Assembly (NCBI RefSeq): GCF_020537505.1
Contig: NZ_JAJBMO010000006.1
Span: forward strand, 142,077-206,076
Source of the DNA: Blautia glucerasea
GTDB taxonomy: Bacteria; Bacillota; Clostridia; Lachnospirales; Lachnospiraceae
Direction: 5' to 3'
DNA: 64,000 bases
Below, one piece after another: positions 18,036 through 27,460 of this stretch; the stretch's first letter is position 1; every line of letters starts with the position of its first letter. Position numbers and translations under genes: made by a program. The notes under the pieces are model-generated. The model was not told the origin of the DNA, made no database searches, and saw only the letters and a list, made by a program, of their open reading frames with translations.

Positions 18036-19622
18036 CTATTCCAGCACATACTGGTTCTTACCGCCATTCTTTGCCTTATACAGATTTTTGTCCGCACTAT
18101 GGATAAAATCAGTCAGGCTATAATCTTTTTCCACAACCTTGTTTACCACACCCATGGAAATGGTCACGGTATCAGACTCCTGGTGTCTTAAAAACGGCAT
18201 CTTAGCTCTGTTTATCTCCTGGAACAATTTTTCCACAAACTTTTGCAGTTCCTCATCTGACTTGTCAATTCCAAGGATCACGAATTCATCACCACCGTAG
18301 CGGCTTGCAAAATATTCTGTTCCAGCTATATCCTGAAGGATCCCGGAAATCCTTTTCAGACAGTCATCACCTTTCAGATGACCATACTCATCATTATAAA
18401 TCTTAAACTCGTCAATATCAAAAAGGCACAGACAGATCCGGGCTTTCTGGAAGCAGGCAATTTCACACAGCTTCGTAAAGCGCTTTTTTAAACCATAACG
18501 ATTGCTGATCCCGGTAAGCTCATCAATCTCACTGGTATTCATCAGCTTCCTGGTATTCGCAGAGAGCTGCTCATTGGTCATGCGCTCATATTCCAGCTTA
18601 TAGCGGTTATCTATAGCTCGCACGATCAGCGTATTCTCTTCTTTTTGAGATTTCTTTTTCAACTCATAATACTGCTGATAATATTTCTTAAGCTTCTCTT
18701 TTTCTCCAGTTGCCTTATAGTATTCAATCCAGGATTCGCAAAGTCTGAAGCTTCTTTTTACGACCTCACTTTTCCCATAAACACGCTGAAGCTCGGTCAA
18801 AATATGCTCCGCTCCTACATAGTATTCCAGGCTTAGAAGTTCGTGTATCAAACCAATAAAATGATTAAAAGCCTCCACTTCTTCATAGCATTCCCCGGAA
18901 AGTGACAAAATTTTATTCGCTTCTTCAATGGCTTTTTCCCGTTCTCCTGTTTCAGCATAGACACTCACAGAATCTACGAGCCTGTTAATCTCTACTGCGG
19001 AAAAATATGTGCTTGGTTCACTGTCGTACTCAGCTTCTGCCAGTTCAAGATATTTTCTGGCCTGATCATATTTCTTTTCTCCCTGACAGCCAATAGCAAG
19101 ATTCACAAAATACTGCTTCTTATTGTACATCTTTTTCTGTTCTTTCTTTCCTTGCTTCTGGGAAATTTCGTATCCCTTGCTGCAATAATAAGCAGCGTCT
19201 CCATAATCCCCGACACGGTGAAGGAGTACTCCAATGTTGTTGTAAATCATCCCTTGCATAACTGCATCCTTACATTTCCGCGCAAGCTTTAAAGCCTTAA
19301 AATAATAATCCAATCCCAGCAATCCGTCTCCCTGGTTTACATAAATAATACCAGTAATGTTATAATTCTTCTCTAAAAGGTTTTCGTATCCATTCTTCTT
19401 CTGAATTTTCTCGGCTATCATCATATTGTCAATGGCTTCTTTAAATTTTCCAAGAGTAAACAACGTGTCTCCCATGTAGAGCCGGGCATACGCAATCTGA
19501 TAGCTATCCTCTGTTTTCAGTCCATTTTCCAGAATTTCGCAACAGATATCGTAAGCCCGCTGGGGATCTGAAAAACGGTATTTCATTACTTTTTTGCATT
19601 TTTTCTCAAAATCTATACTCAT
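18036..19622 (-). CDS. TPR-repeat diguanylate cyclase (second of a tandem pair)
   Basis: The 528-residue soluble protein has tetratricopeptide-like helical repeats over roughly residues 1-330 (for example ARLYMGDTLFTLGKFKEAID and GMIYNNIGVLLHRVGDYGDAA). A coiled linker leads to a GGDEF domain with DELTGISNR near residue 366 and the active RYGGDEF motif near residue 440. It should make cyclic-di-GMP in response to a protein or peptide sensed by the repeats. Its ATG overlaps the stop codon of the upstream paralogue by 4 bp, so the two are translationally coupled. Confidence 0.9.
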   Translation of the reverse strand: MSIDFEKKCKKVMKYRFSDPQRAYDICCEILENGLKTEDSYQIAYARLYMGDTLFTLGKFKEAIDNMMIAEKIQKKNGYENLLEKNYNITGIIYVNQGDGLLGLDYYFKALKLARKCKDAVMQGMIYNNIGVLLHRVGDYGDAAYYCSKGYEISQKQGKKEQKKMYNKKQYFVNLAIGCQGEKKYDQARKYLELAEAEYDSEPSTYFSAVEINRLVDSVSVYAETGEREKAIEEANKILSLSGECYEEVEAFNHFIGLIHELLSLEYYVGAEHILTELQRVYGKSEVVKRSFRLCESWIEYYKATGEKEKLKKYYQQYYELKKKSQKEENTLIVRAIDNRYKLEYERMTNEQLSANTRKLMNTSEIDELTGISNRYGLKKRFTKLCEIACFQKARICLCLFDIDEFKIYNDEYGHLKGDDCLKRISGILQDIAGTEYFASRYGGDEFVILGIDKSDEELQKFVEKLFQEINRAKMPFLRHQESDTVTISMGVVNKVVEKDYSLTDFIHSADKNLYKAKNGGKNQYVLE

Positions 19623-21190
19623 TTTTCATCTCCCTGCACAGATTCGTTGATCGCAAAGCCATTTTTGGAACTTTTTTTCAAACTGTAAAGCATCCTGTCT
19701 GCTGCTTCAATATAACAGGGAAAATCCATCTTTTCCTCTGGAACAGAATTCACACCGCCAATGGTAACAGTTACCTCGTCTGAAACTGCCGAATTCTTAT
19801 TGGGTATAGCAACCTTCGTCAGCGACTTCTTAATTTCCATTGCCACTTCCATTATAGAAATAGTTTGTATGCCAGTAATGGTCAGTAAAAATTCATCTCC
19901 ACCATATCGCCCTGCCATTCCTTTATCCGCCACTGCATGCTTCAAAATATGGGCAATTTTTTTCAGACACTCATCTCCTGCCACATGTCCGTAAGTGTCA
20001 TTAAACTCTTTGAAAAAGTCCACGTCCACAAACAAAACCGCAAATTTCTGTTTCTGCTCCCTTGCAGCTGCAAAAGCTTTGTTCATGTATTTACGGATTC
20101 CCCGGCGATTCAGCACTCCGGTAAGTTCATCATATTCGTTTCTTTTAAATAGTACGTTCTGCCACTCTTCCATGCTGGTCCGTCTGTCTGCTTCTTTCTG
20201 AAGCTCGATTCTCTTTTTCAATCTTTTCACAGCAGACTGTTTGGAAATTTCTTTAAATTTCATATCATACTGGAAAAACAGCTCATAAGCACGTTCCAGC
20301 GGTTCTTCTTCCCCTAACTCTGTGTAAATCTGAATCTCGTACTCCATCAGTCTGGTCCATTTCCCGGCACATTCCATTCCGACAAGCAATCTCTCTGTTT
20401 TCGCCGTAAATCTTGCTGCATCCTCATATTTTTTTAACGCCATCAGTATATCCAGAATATCAAAATAGTGAGAAAGTCTTTCAAACCGGTTCTGAATATC
20501 CTCAACCTGCTCCCAGATTTTCCCCAGTCCTGCCATAGCTTCCTCTTTCATGCCTTTCTGCGCATAACAGGATGCATAGAGAAGCGGAACATTAAGGTGA
20601 TCTTCTTTCAGCTTATCCAGGGACCCCAGATATTCAAGGGCTTTGTCCGGCTTCCCTTTTTCCAATTCCAGACCTGCCCGGAACATGTTGTAAAATTCCT
20701 CACCGAATGCTACATTGGACTCATTTTCACTGGCATTCTGCGCCATCTCAAATGCCCGTTTCAAGGTTGCCTCTGATTTCCCATAAGCGCCAGCTTTCCG
20801 GTATACGTACGCAATATTGGCAATAGCAGCCGAACACATCATATAGTCTTCCATTTGCTCCGCAATCTCAATTTCCTTAAAAAAGCAATCCAGGGCACCC
20901 TGCTCATCATCCTGACCAATATAAATAACCCCTGCCAGATTATATAAAGTCAAGAACAGCTTGTCGTATTCTTTTTTCCCCATCAGGTCCATAGCTGCAT
21001 GGTATTCATCCATGGCCTTGTCAAGCATTCCCATAGAATGAAAAGCATCTGCCAGATATGTATGTGCAAATGCTCTTGCGTATTCTGTTTCATTCATTTC
21101 CAGCAGTTTCAGACACAGATCCCGCTCTTTCTCCGGAGACTGATGCCTCACCTCCAGGATCTGGTTCATATATCGGTTCTCTTCGCTCAT
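19619..21190 (-). CDS. TPR-repeat diguanylate cyclase (first of a tandem pair)
   Basis: The 523-residue paralogue has the same layout: N-terminal tetratricopeptide-like repeats, a Lys/Arg-rich linker, then a GGDEF domain with DELTGVLNRRG near residue 352 and RYGGDEF near residue 427. There is no membrane span, so it senses a cytoplasmic signal. I start it at the ATG at 21188-21190, which has AAAGGTG 6 nt upstream, not the GTG three codons earlier that forms part of that site. The pair probably arose by duplication. Confidence 0.9.
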   Translation of the reverse strand: MSEENRYMNQILEVRHQSPEKERDLCLKLLEMNETEYARAFAHTYLADAFHSMGMLDKAMDEYHAAMDLMGKKEYDKLFLTLYNLAGVIYIGQDDEQGALDCFFKEIEIAEQMEDYMMCSAAIANIAYVYRKAGAYGKSEATLKRAFEMAQNASENESNVAFGEEFYNMFRAGLELEKGKPDKALEYLGSLDKLKEDHLNVPLLYASCYAQKGMKEEAMAGLGKIWEQVEDIQNRFERLSHYFDILDILMALKKYEDAARFTAKTERLLVGMECAGKWTRLMEYEIQIYTELGEEEPLERAYELFFQYDMKFKEISKQSAVKRLKKRIELQKEADRRTSMEEWQNVLFKRNEYDELTGVLNRRGIRKYMNKAFAAAREQKQKFAVLFVDVDFFKEFNDTYGHVAGDECLKKIAHILKHAVADKGMAGRYGGDEFLLTITGIQTISIMEVAMEIKKSLTKVAIPNKNSAVSDEVTVTIGGVNSVPEEKMDFPCYIEAADRMLYSLKKSSKNGFAINESVQGDEK

Positions 21191-21307
21191 GTGGTTCACC
21201 TTTTTTCAGATTAATTCTTTTTTTAGCAGTATAAACAATAAGATACTCGGATTATCCTTATTCGTCAACATTCCGGGCTAAAAATCTTTGCACAAAAAAC
21301 AGTTCAA

Positions 21308-21335
21308 ATTACTGTTCACAAAGTGAACAGTAACC
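21308..21335. repeat. Short family A-type palindrome (A5)
   Basis: TTACTGTTCAC and GTGAACAGTAA face each other across AAA, which is the terminal motif of family A in solo form. Confidence 0.55.
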
Positions 21336-21347
21336 AGTTCAAAATGA

Positions 21348-21377
21348 TTGATTGAGGCGCTGTATTTAGCTTATAAT
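21348..21377 (+). promoter_or_regulatory. Promoter of the HAD phosphatase gene
   Basis: TTGATT at 21348-21353 and TATAAT at 21372-21377 are 18 bp apart, about 65 bp before the start codon. Confidence 0.6.
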
Positions 21378-21441
21378 ACAATAAAATAAAACAAGACAGC
21401 TAATTTACCATACCCAACTTTCTATATTTCAGGGAGGCATT

Positions 21442-22248
21442 ATGAATTACAAATTCGCAGCCGCCGATATGGACGGCACTTTATTAAATGATGAAAATGA
21501 AATTACGCCATACACGGTAGAAATTATCCGGCGCGCAGTTTCACAGGGATTGATTTTCTCCATCTGCACAGGGCGCCCTATTCAGGGAGTGGAGCGTTAT
21601 CAGAAACAGCTGGGGATCCAGGGACCAGTGATCACCTATAACGGGGCTATGATCCTGGATTCTGCTGACGGACGTGTTCTGTATAAACAGGAGCTGGAAG
21701 CTGACGATGCCCGTCTAATCCTGGAAGCAGGACTGAACTATGATACTACCATGTGTATCTGGTCGGATAATAAATTATATGGGAACAAGCTCAACGACCG
21801 TATTCAGGAATACAGCCAGCCAACCAAGGTAACGCCTCTTCTCATGCCATCTACAGGCCAGCTTCTGGCGCAGGGAATTACGAAAATTCTATGGTATGAC
21901 GATACCTTAAAAATTCAGCAAATAGAAAAAGAGCTGCAAAATACAGCTCCTTTTCACAATGTCACCTTCTGTACCTCCAAGCCCTTTTATCTGGAATTCT
22001 TCAACAGCCAAGTGTCAAAAGCCGCTGCTATTGACCGGATCGGGGAACTCTACGGCTTCACCCCCGATCAAACCATCGCTATCGGCGACGGCTTCAACGA
22101 CCTGTCCATGATCCAGCATGCAGCACTTGGCGCTGCCATGGCGAATGCGCCGGAGGGAGTGAAAGAATGCGCAGATTATATTACTGCACGCACCAATAAT
22201 GAGGATGGGGTTGCAGAAGTTCTGGGGAAATATATTTTAAATATCTAA
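21442..22248 (+). CDS. Cof-type HAD family phosphatase
   Basis: The 268-residue cytoplasmic hydrolase has the HAD motifs: DMDGTLLND (nucleophile and acid aspartates, residues 9 and 11), ICTGRPIQG, the conserved lysine region, and GDGFNDLSMI (metal ligands) near residue 215. The Cof-type cap lies between motifs. Such enzymes dephosphorylate sugar phosphates, PLP or flavin precursors; the substrate here is unknown. The start has GGGAGG upstream and its own promoter, and the gene stands alone. Confidence 0.92.
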   Translation: MNYKFAAADMDGTLLNDENEITPYTVEIIRRAVSQGLIFSICTGRPIQGVERYQKQLGIQGPVITYNGAMILDSADGRVLYKQELEADDARLILEAGLNYDTTMCIWSDNKLYGNKLNDRIQEYSQPTKVTPLLMPSTGQLLAQGITKILWYDDTLKIQQIEKELQNTAPFHNVTFCTSKPFYLEFFNSQVSKAAAIDRIGELYGFTPDQTIAIGDGFNDLSMIQHAALGAAMANAPEGVKECADYITARTNNEDGVAEVLGKYILNI

Positions 22249-22256
22249 AATATATA

Positions 22257-22305
22257 AAAATGGTGATTATGTTATTTTTTTCACAACTAACACAATCACC
22301 ATTTT
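22257..22305. terminator. Bidirectional terminator between the HAD gene and xylB
   Basis: AAATGGTGATTATGTTA pairs with TAACACAATCACCATTT; A and T tracts on both sides let it serve both converging genes. Confidence 0.8.
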
Positions 22306-22330
22306 ATTAATTCCTCACTAAAAACACTTC

Positions 22331-23797
22331 TTATAAATTCTTAAATAATGGCTTCATAACCGGATACAGTTCTTTGAATTTCTGGTATCTCTCCTCATAT
22401 TTCGCAGCCAGCTCCGGTGTAGGCTCTACCGTATCCACTACCTTGGCAAGCTTCCTGCCAGCAGTCTCAACATCCGGATAAACGCCACATCCAACAGCAG
22501 CCAGCATAGCACCGCCAAGTGATGGTCCCTCTTCCACTTCCAGAACGTCAACTTTAATGTTCATAACATTTGCAATGATCTGCTTCCACAGTGGGCTCTT
22601 AGCACCGCCGCCGCAGATCTTGGTACGCTCGATCTTAATTCCAAGGCTCTTGGCAACCTCCAGGGAATCACGAAGAGCAAAAGCAACACCTTCCAGGACA
22701 GCCTGAGTCATATCTGCTCTTGAAGTGTCCATGGACATGCCGAAGAATACGCCTCTTGCATCTGGATCATTGTGTGGGGAACGCTCGCCCATCAGGTATG
22801 GCAGGAAAAATACGTGATTCTCACCAAGCTTCTGGATTGGAGCCTGCTCTGCTGCAAAATCTTTTGTTCCAAGGATTTCCTCAGCCCACCATTTATTACA
22901 GGAAGCAGCGCTGAGCATACATCCCATCAGATGATAGCTTCCATCTGCATGACAGAAAGAATGAAGGGCATTGTGCTCATCTACGCCAAAATTCTTGCTG
23001 GAAATGAACACAGTTCCAGAAGTACCCAGGGAAATATTGCACTGTCCGTCACCAACAGTTCCAGTACCAACAGCTGCTGCCGCATTGTCTCCAGCACCAG
23101 CGATAACCTTTACATTCTCAGAGAAGCCAAGCTCTTTAGCAACCTCTGGCTTCAGTGTTCCAACAACCTCCCAGCTCTCATAAACCTTCGGAAGCTGCTC
23201 TTCTTTCACCCCGCAGATCTCCATCATTTCTTTAGACCAGCAGCGATTTTTTACATCCAGAAGAAGCATACCGGAAGCGTCAGATACATCTGTGCAGAAG
23301 GAACCGCTTAAACGATAAGCCAGGTAATCCTTGGGAAGCATGATCTTCACAACTTTTGCAAATTTCTCCGGCTCATTTTTCTTCATCCACAGGATCTTCG
23401 GAGCAGTAAAGCCGGCAAATGCAATGTTTGCAGTATACTGGGAAAGTTTGTCTTTGCCGATCACATTGTTCAGATAATCAGTCTCCTCAGAAGTACGCCC
23501 ATCGTTCCAAAGGATTGCAGGACGGATTACCTGATCCTGATCGTCTAAGGTTACCAGACCATGCATCTGTCCGCCAAAGCTGATTCCCGCAACCTGGGAG
23601 CGGTCAATACCCTCTGTCAGTTCTTTCATTCCAGCCATACTCTGGGTGTACCAGTCTTCCGGATTCTGCTCAGACCAGCCCGGATGCGGAAAAAATAATG
23701 GATATTCTTTTGATACGATATTACAGATTTTTCCGGATTCTTCCATAAGAAGAAGTTTTACTGCGGAAGTACCAAGATCAACACCGATAAAATACAT
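22331..23797 (-). CDS. xylB: Xylulokinase
   Basis: The 488-residue FGGY kinase starts MYFIGVDLGTSAVKLLLMEE and has the xylulokinase hallmarks: SFGGQMHGLV, ILWNDGRTSEE, AGAGDNAAAAVGTG, and the C-terminal CGGGAKSPLWKQI. It phosphorylates D-xylulose to feed the pentose phosphate route. The ATG at 23795-23797 has AAGGAGG upstream; an in-frame extension to 23842 has none. It lies 180 bp downstream of the sugar isomerase gene but past that gene's terminator, so it may be read only partly with it. Confidence 0.92.
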   Translation of the reverse strand: MYFIGVDLGTSAVKLLLMEESGKICNIVSKEYPLFFPHPGWSEQNPEDWYTQSMAGMKELTEGIDRSQVAGISFGGQMHGLVTLDDQDQVIRPAILWNDGRTSEETDYLNNVIGKDKLSQYTANIAFAGFTAPKILWMKKNEPEKFAKVVKIMLPKDYLAYRLSGSFCTDVSDASGMLLLDVKNRCWSKEMMEICGVKEEQLPKVYESWEVVGTLKPEVAKELGFSENVKVIAGAGDNAAAAVGTGTVGDGQCNISLGTSGTVFISSKNFGVDEHNALHSFCHADGSYHLMGCMLSAASCNKWWAEEILGTKDFAAEQAPIQKLGENHVFFLPYLMGERSPHNDPDARGVFFGMSMDTSRADMTQAVLEGVAFALRDSLEVAKSLGIKIERTKICGGGAKSPLWKQIIANVMNIKVDVLEVEEGPSLGGAMLAAVGCGVYPDVETAGRKLAKVVDTVEPTPELAAKYEERYQKFKELYPVMKPLFKNL

Positions 23798-23875
23798 TTT
23801 TATCCTCCTTAACGTCATATGTGCGGCGCTCTGCGATAGCAAAAATTCTGTAAGAGTTTGCAGCTATCTAAAAAC

Positions 23876-23902
23876 AGCCGTACCGCATAAAGTGGTACGG
23901 CC
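23876..23902 (-). terminator. Terminator of the sugar isomerase operon
   Basis: On the minus strand GGCCGTACC and GGTACGGCT flank a 9-nt loop and are followed by GTTTTT. Confidence 0.85.
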
Positions 23903-23976
23903 GTTTCTATATACGCCTATAAATTTCTATTCAAGTCATTTCATCCTGCGAGCAGCCCGTGGGCCATGCCCAGGTA

Positions 23977-25458
23977 TCAGCCCCATGGATTCTCTGTAGG
24001 ATATCTTACACCAGCTGGCTGGTTGTAACCGATCTTCTTAACATCAAGTCCAAGGAATTTCACTACTTCATAGAATGCTTTTCCATAATGTCCAAACATA
24101 ACTGCGCCGTGATGCGGGAAGTTGCCCTCGATCAGTACGTGACGGTAGAATCTTCCCATCTCTTTGATTGCGAAGATACCGATACCACCGAAGGATCTTG
24201 TAGGTACATCAAGAACTTCACCTTCTGCAACATAGGAAACAAGCTCTCCCTCGGAGTTGCACTGCAGACGATAGAATGTAATATCAGAAGCAGCGATATC
24301 TCCCTCAAGAGTTCCTCTTGTGAAGTCTGGCTCAGATCCTGCTGGCTCAAGAAGTCTGTGCTGGATCAGCTGATATTTAACAGCTCTGGAATCGCACATC
24401 TTGCAAGCCGGAGTATTTCCACAATGGAAGCCCATGAATGTATCTGTAAGCTTGTAATCATATTTGCCCTTGATGTCCTCATCGTAAATGTACTGCGGAA
24501 CAGAGTTGTTGATGTCAAGCAGTGTAACAGCGTCATTGGAAATGCAAAGTCCGATGTACTCGCTGAGTGCTCCGTAGATATCAACCTCACAGGATACCGG
24601 GATTCCTCTGGAAGCAAGACGGCTGTTTACATAGCATGGCTCAAATCCAAACTGTGACGGGAATGCCGGCCAGCATTTATCAGCAAATGCAACGTATTTT
24701 CTAGCACCCTTGTGAGCCTCTGCCCAGTCAAGAAGAGTAAGCTCGAACTGTGCCATTCTCTCGCTAAGGTCAGCATAATATCTGCCCTCGCCCATTTCTT
24801 TCGCCATATCTGCGCAAACCTCTGGGATACGAGGATCGTTCTCATGCTCTTTGTAAGCAACCAGAAGGTCAAGCTCAGAGTTCTCTTCGATCTCAACGCC
24901 CAGCTCATAGAGTCCTTTGATCGGGGCATTACAAGCGAAGAAGTCCTGTGGACGCGGTCCAAAGGTAATGATCTTCAGGTTACGAACACCGATAACGGCA
25001 CGTGCAACTGGTACGAAGTCAGCGATCATCTTTGCGATGTCATCAGCTGTTCCAACCGGATATTCCGGAATATAAGCTTTCAGATGACGCATTTTCAAGT
25101 TGTAGGAGCAGTTCAGCATACCGCAGTAAGCATCACCACGTCCGTTGATCATATCGCCATCACCCTCTGCTGCGGATACATACATGCATGGTCCGTCAAA
25201 TCTCTCAGCGATCAGAGTCTCTGGAGTCTCTGGTCCGAAGTTTCCAAGGAAAACAACAAGTGCATTACACTCAGCTTTGTTTACATCCTCGAGTGCCTTC
25301 TCCATGTCTTTCTCATTCTCAACAGTTACTGGACATTCATAAAGCTCACCTTTATAAGCGTCCATGATAGCTGCACGTCTCTTCTCGGAAAGCTGAATCG
25401 GGAAACAGTCACGGCTTACTGCGATTAATCCAAGTTTTACTACTGGTATATTATTCAT
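23977..25458 (-). CDS. L-fucose/L-arabinose isomerase family protein
   Basis: The 493-residue protein resembles the FucI/AraA-type ketol isomerases of COG2407, with LGLIAVSRDCFP at the N-terminus, a VVFLGNFGPETPE turn, KIITFGPRPQDFFACNAP, CEVDIYGALSEYI (a metal-site glutamate and aspartate) and a late HHGAVMFGHYGKA histidine block. It would interconvert an aldose and a ketose for the kinase downstream. The ATG at 25456-25458 has GGAGG 10 nt upstream. A DUF4867 gene lies 76 bp upstream in the same direction. The actual sugar is not clear; xylulokinase downstream suggests a pentose or 6-deoxy sugar. Confidence 0.85.
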   Translation of the reverse strand: MNNIPVVKLGLIAVSRDCFPIQLSEKRRAAIMDAYKGELYECPVTVENEKDMEKALEDVNKAECNALVVFLGNFGPETPETLIAERFDGPCMYVSAAEGDGDMINGRGDAYCGMLNCSYNLKMRHLKAYIPEYPVGTADDIAKMIADFVPVARAVIGVRNLKIITFGPRPQDFFACNAPIKGLYELGVEIEENSELDLLVAYKEHENDPRIPEVCADMAKEMGEGRYYADLSERMAQFELTLLDWAEAHKGARKYVAFADKCWPAFPSQFGFEPCYVNSRLASRGIPVSCEVDIYGALSEYIGLCISNDAVTLLDINNSVPQYIYDEDIKGKYDYKLTDTFMGFHCGNTPACKMCDSRAVKYQLIQHRLLEPAGSEPDFTRGTLEGDIAASDITFYRLQCNSEGELVSYVAEGEVLDVPTRSFGGIGIFAIKEMGRFYRHVLIEGNFPHHGAVMFGHYGKAFYEVVKFLGLDVKKIGYNQPAGVRYPTENPWG

Positions 25459-25534
25459 AATATGTATTCCTCCATATTTTAATATTCTAATTATTGAATC
25501 ATGCAACCCACAGATTGTGAAAATCTGTTGTGTA

Positions 25535-26152
25535 TCAGTCGATTGTAATATTCTCACCCTTCAGGCCATTGAATGCGCCTTCGATCTTCGCATCCTCATG
25601 TGCGATCAGCCATTTATTCTTAGCTGTCATCAGGCTGTCCTCTCCAGTCTTCCCAGTCTGGAAGGTAAGGTCTGTGTTGGTTCCCTTAGGAAGTACAACA
25701 ACACACTGGAAACCGCCCTCATTTACATGGCATGGTGCATAGTGAAGTGTGGTAGCATAAACCTCGATTCCGGTTCCAGCCGGTACAAGGAATGCCTCGA
25801 TTCTGGATGTGTCATAGGTATGATCCGGCTCAATGTCCTGCTGATGTCCAATAAGAAGGACAAGGTCTGTAACCGCTACATTGATCTCGGAGTTACGGTG
25901 ATACTCCACTGCATTCAGCTTCTTGTTATGACCATTGCAGTATCCGATCTGAACCGGCAGTCCGCCGTATCCCTTGTTCTGCAGGTCTTTCATAACATCC
26001 AGTGCCTCCAGTTCCTCCACAGATGGAACGTAGATCACGTCCTCCGGAACCGGCGTATGCTTCATCTCTTTGATAAGGCCTGTAAAGTCGTATCCCTCCA
26101 GCACTTGTCCGTATTTGCGGAATGCCGGATCTGTTACTTTCTGAATCTTCAC
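25535..26152 (-). CDS. DUF4867 family protein, predicted sugar isomerase-like
   Basis: The 205-residue protein begins with GTG at 26150-26152 (VKIQKVTDPAFRKYGQV), set by a strong AAAGGAGG 6 nt upstream; no ATG fits that site. It has a cupin-like middle (VEYHRNSEINVAV, VLLIGHQQDI, VEVYATTLHYAPCHV-like spacing) resembling the DUF4867/ureidoglycolate lyase-type fold. Members of this family occur beside sugar isomerases and are thought to act in sugar metabolism. It is the first gene of the operon with the fucose/arabinose-type isomerase. Confidence 0.8.
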   Translation of the reverse strand: MKIQKVTDPAFRKYGQVLEGYDFTGLIKEMKHTPVPEDVIYVPSVEELEALDVMKDLQNKGYGGLPVQIGYCNGHNKKLNAVEYHRNSEINVAVTDLVLLIGHQQDIEPDHTYDTSRIEAFLVPAGTGIEVYATTLHYAPCHVNEGGFQCVVVLPKGTNTDLTFQTGKTGEDSLMTAKNKWLIAHEDAKIEGAFNGLKGENITID

Positions 26153-26200
26153 GATTAACCTCCTTTTGCGCATGTTCTGCACAATTCTTTTTGCATGAAA

Positions 26201-26227
26201 AAAGCATACCATATTCTGGTATGCTTT
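26201..26227 (-). terminator. Terminator of the AraC regulator gene
   Basis: AAAGCATACCA and TGGTATGCTTT form a perfect 11-bp stem, followed on the minus strand by TTTTTT. It separates the regulator from the DUF4867 operon. Confidence 0.88.
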
Positions 26228-26248
26228 ACGACGGTTTTCTTGTCTTAT

Positions 26249-27175
26249 CTATAGCACTTTTTTGACATTTTCCTCTTTTTGTGCTGTGTTAAATTTTTGT
26301 CTCACTTCGCTTGGAAGTCTGCCATATTTCTTCTGAAACTCTCTAGAAAAGGCTCTGCTGCTGGCAAAACCGTTATCCAAAGCAATCTGGCTCACTGTTT
26401 TTTCCGTGTTTGTCAATTCCCGGCAGGCATAGGACATGCGAATTTCCTGTAAATAAGCCTTAAAATTGATTTTTGCATACTTTTTGAACATTCGCGACAA
26501 ATAAGCGTCTGAATAGCCAAATAAATTTGCCATCTCAGAAAGTTTTAGTTCTTCTGTATAATGTTCACGCATGTAAGTGGTAATTTTTGACAAAGCATCC
26601 AGGCGGCGGCTGTCCTGGATTTCCTCCTGGGCTGCCTCTGTCTCGCGGTAATCTCTTACCATCAGGTACAAAATGTTGTAATACAGTGCCATAGTCCTGT
26701 ACTCCCAGCCTTCCTCACGGGCACGGTACACCTCGTAAAGCTCTTCTATGAAAAAAGCAAGCTTCCGGTTATCTGGAGCTTTGGACTTTTTGTCCCTTGC
26801 CACTCGGGCCGCGCTGGTAAAGCGGATAAAGCGCTGAGCGGTAAAATATTTCTCGAACTGTTTCAGCGGGATCTGCAGAACCACGGTCTCATTTTTCCCC
26901 GGGGCGTGAATGGAGTGGATCTCATTGGAATTAATAATGATCAGTCCGCCTGCCTCCAGGGGGTACTCTTCTTCATTGAGGTAAAAGGTCAGTCTGCCTT
27001 TTAGCACTGCAAAAATCTCGATTGAGGTATGCCAGTGCTTCTCTCTTTCGTAATTGCCGTGTCCGCCTTCGAATAAAAATATTTTGAAGGGAAGCCCTTC
27101 ATTTGGTATGATCAATTCGTGCTGAAATTCCAAGATTTCACCTCCAGCAGATATATTTCTGTAAAGTCGCGCCAT
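26249..27175 (-). CDS. AraC-family transcriptional regulator with cupin sensor
   Basis: The 308-residue protein has an N-terminal cupin (HWHTSIEIFAVLKG, LIIINSNEIHSIHAPG) that would bind a sugar. The C-terminal double helix-turn-helix of the AraC family (LSEMANLFGYSDAYLSRMFKKY, VSQIALDNGFASSRAFSREFQKKYG) covers roughly residues 200-295. Its place directly upstream of the DUF4867/isomerase operon makes it the likely activator of that pathway. The ribosome binding site is weak (AAAGAAA). Confidence 0.9.
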   Translation of the reverse strand: MARLYRNISAGGEILEFQHELIIPNEGLPFKIFLFEGGHGNYEREKHWHTSIEIFAVLKGRLTFYLNEEEYPLEAGGLIIINSNEIHSIHAPGKNETVVLQIPLKQFEKYFTAQRFIRFTSAARVARDKKSKAPDNRKLAFFIEELYEVYRAREEGWEYRTMALYYNILYLMVRDYRETEAAQEEIQDSRRLDALSKITTYMREHYTEELKLSEMANLFGYSDAYLSRMFKKYAKINFKAYLQEIRMSYACRELTNTEKTVSQIALDNGFASSRAFSREFQKKYGRLPSEVRQKFNTAQKEENVKKVL

Positions 27176-27413
27176 TTTCTTTCAGACCCGGACCAGCTAA
27201 TCAGTCTCTTGTTGTAAGAATATCATTTTCCCCTATATTTGGCAATCCTGTTTCTTGGATTCTCTAAGCGCTCTGTTACCCTGCGGTACTGCTTGCGCCC
27301 TGTCCATTAACGCCCACGTGGTTCGTAGAAGGTATGCTTTTCTTTTTGAGTTTCGTATTTTCTTAAATACAAGTTTTTTCTTATCTTGTATTTACATGCC
27401 CAAACGCTTATAA

Positions 27414-27430
27414 TTGAAATTAATTTTCAA
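27414..27430. promoter_or_regulatory. Perfect palindrome upstream of the HicB-like gene
   Basis: TTGAAATTAATTTTCAA is almost perfectly symmetric over 17 bp and lies 30 bp before the start codon. A second inverted repeat (AAATACAAG / CTTGTATTT, 27365-27393) lies just upstream. They could be autoregulatory operator sites. Confidence 0.5.
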
Positions 27431-27460
27431 TATGTTATTTTTATTTTCGGGAGGTTTATC

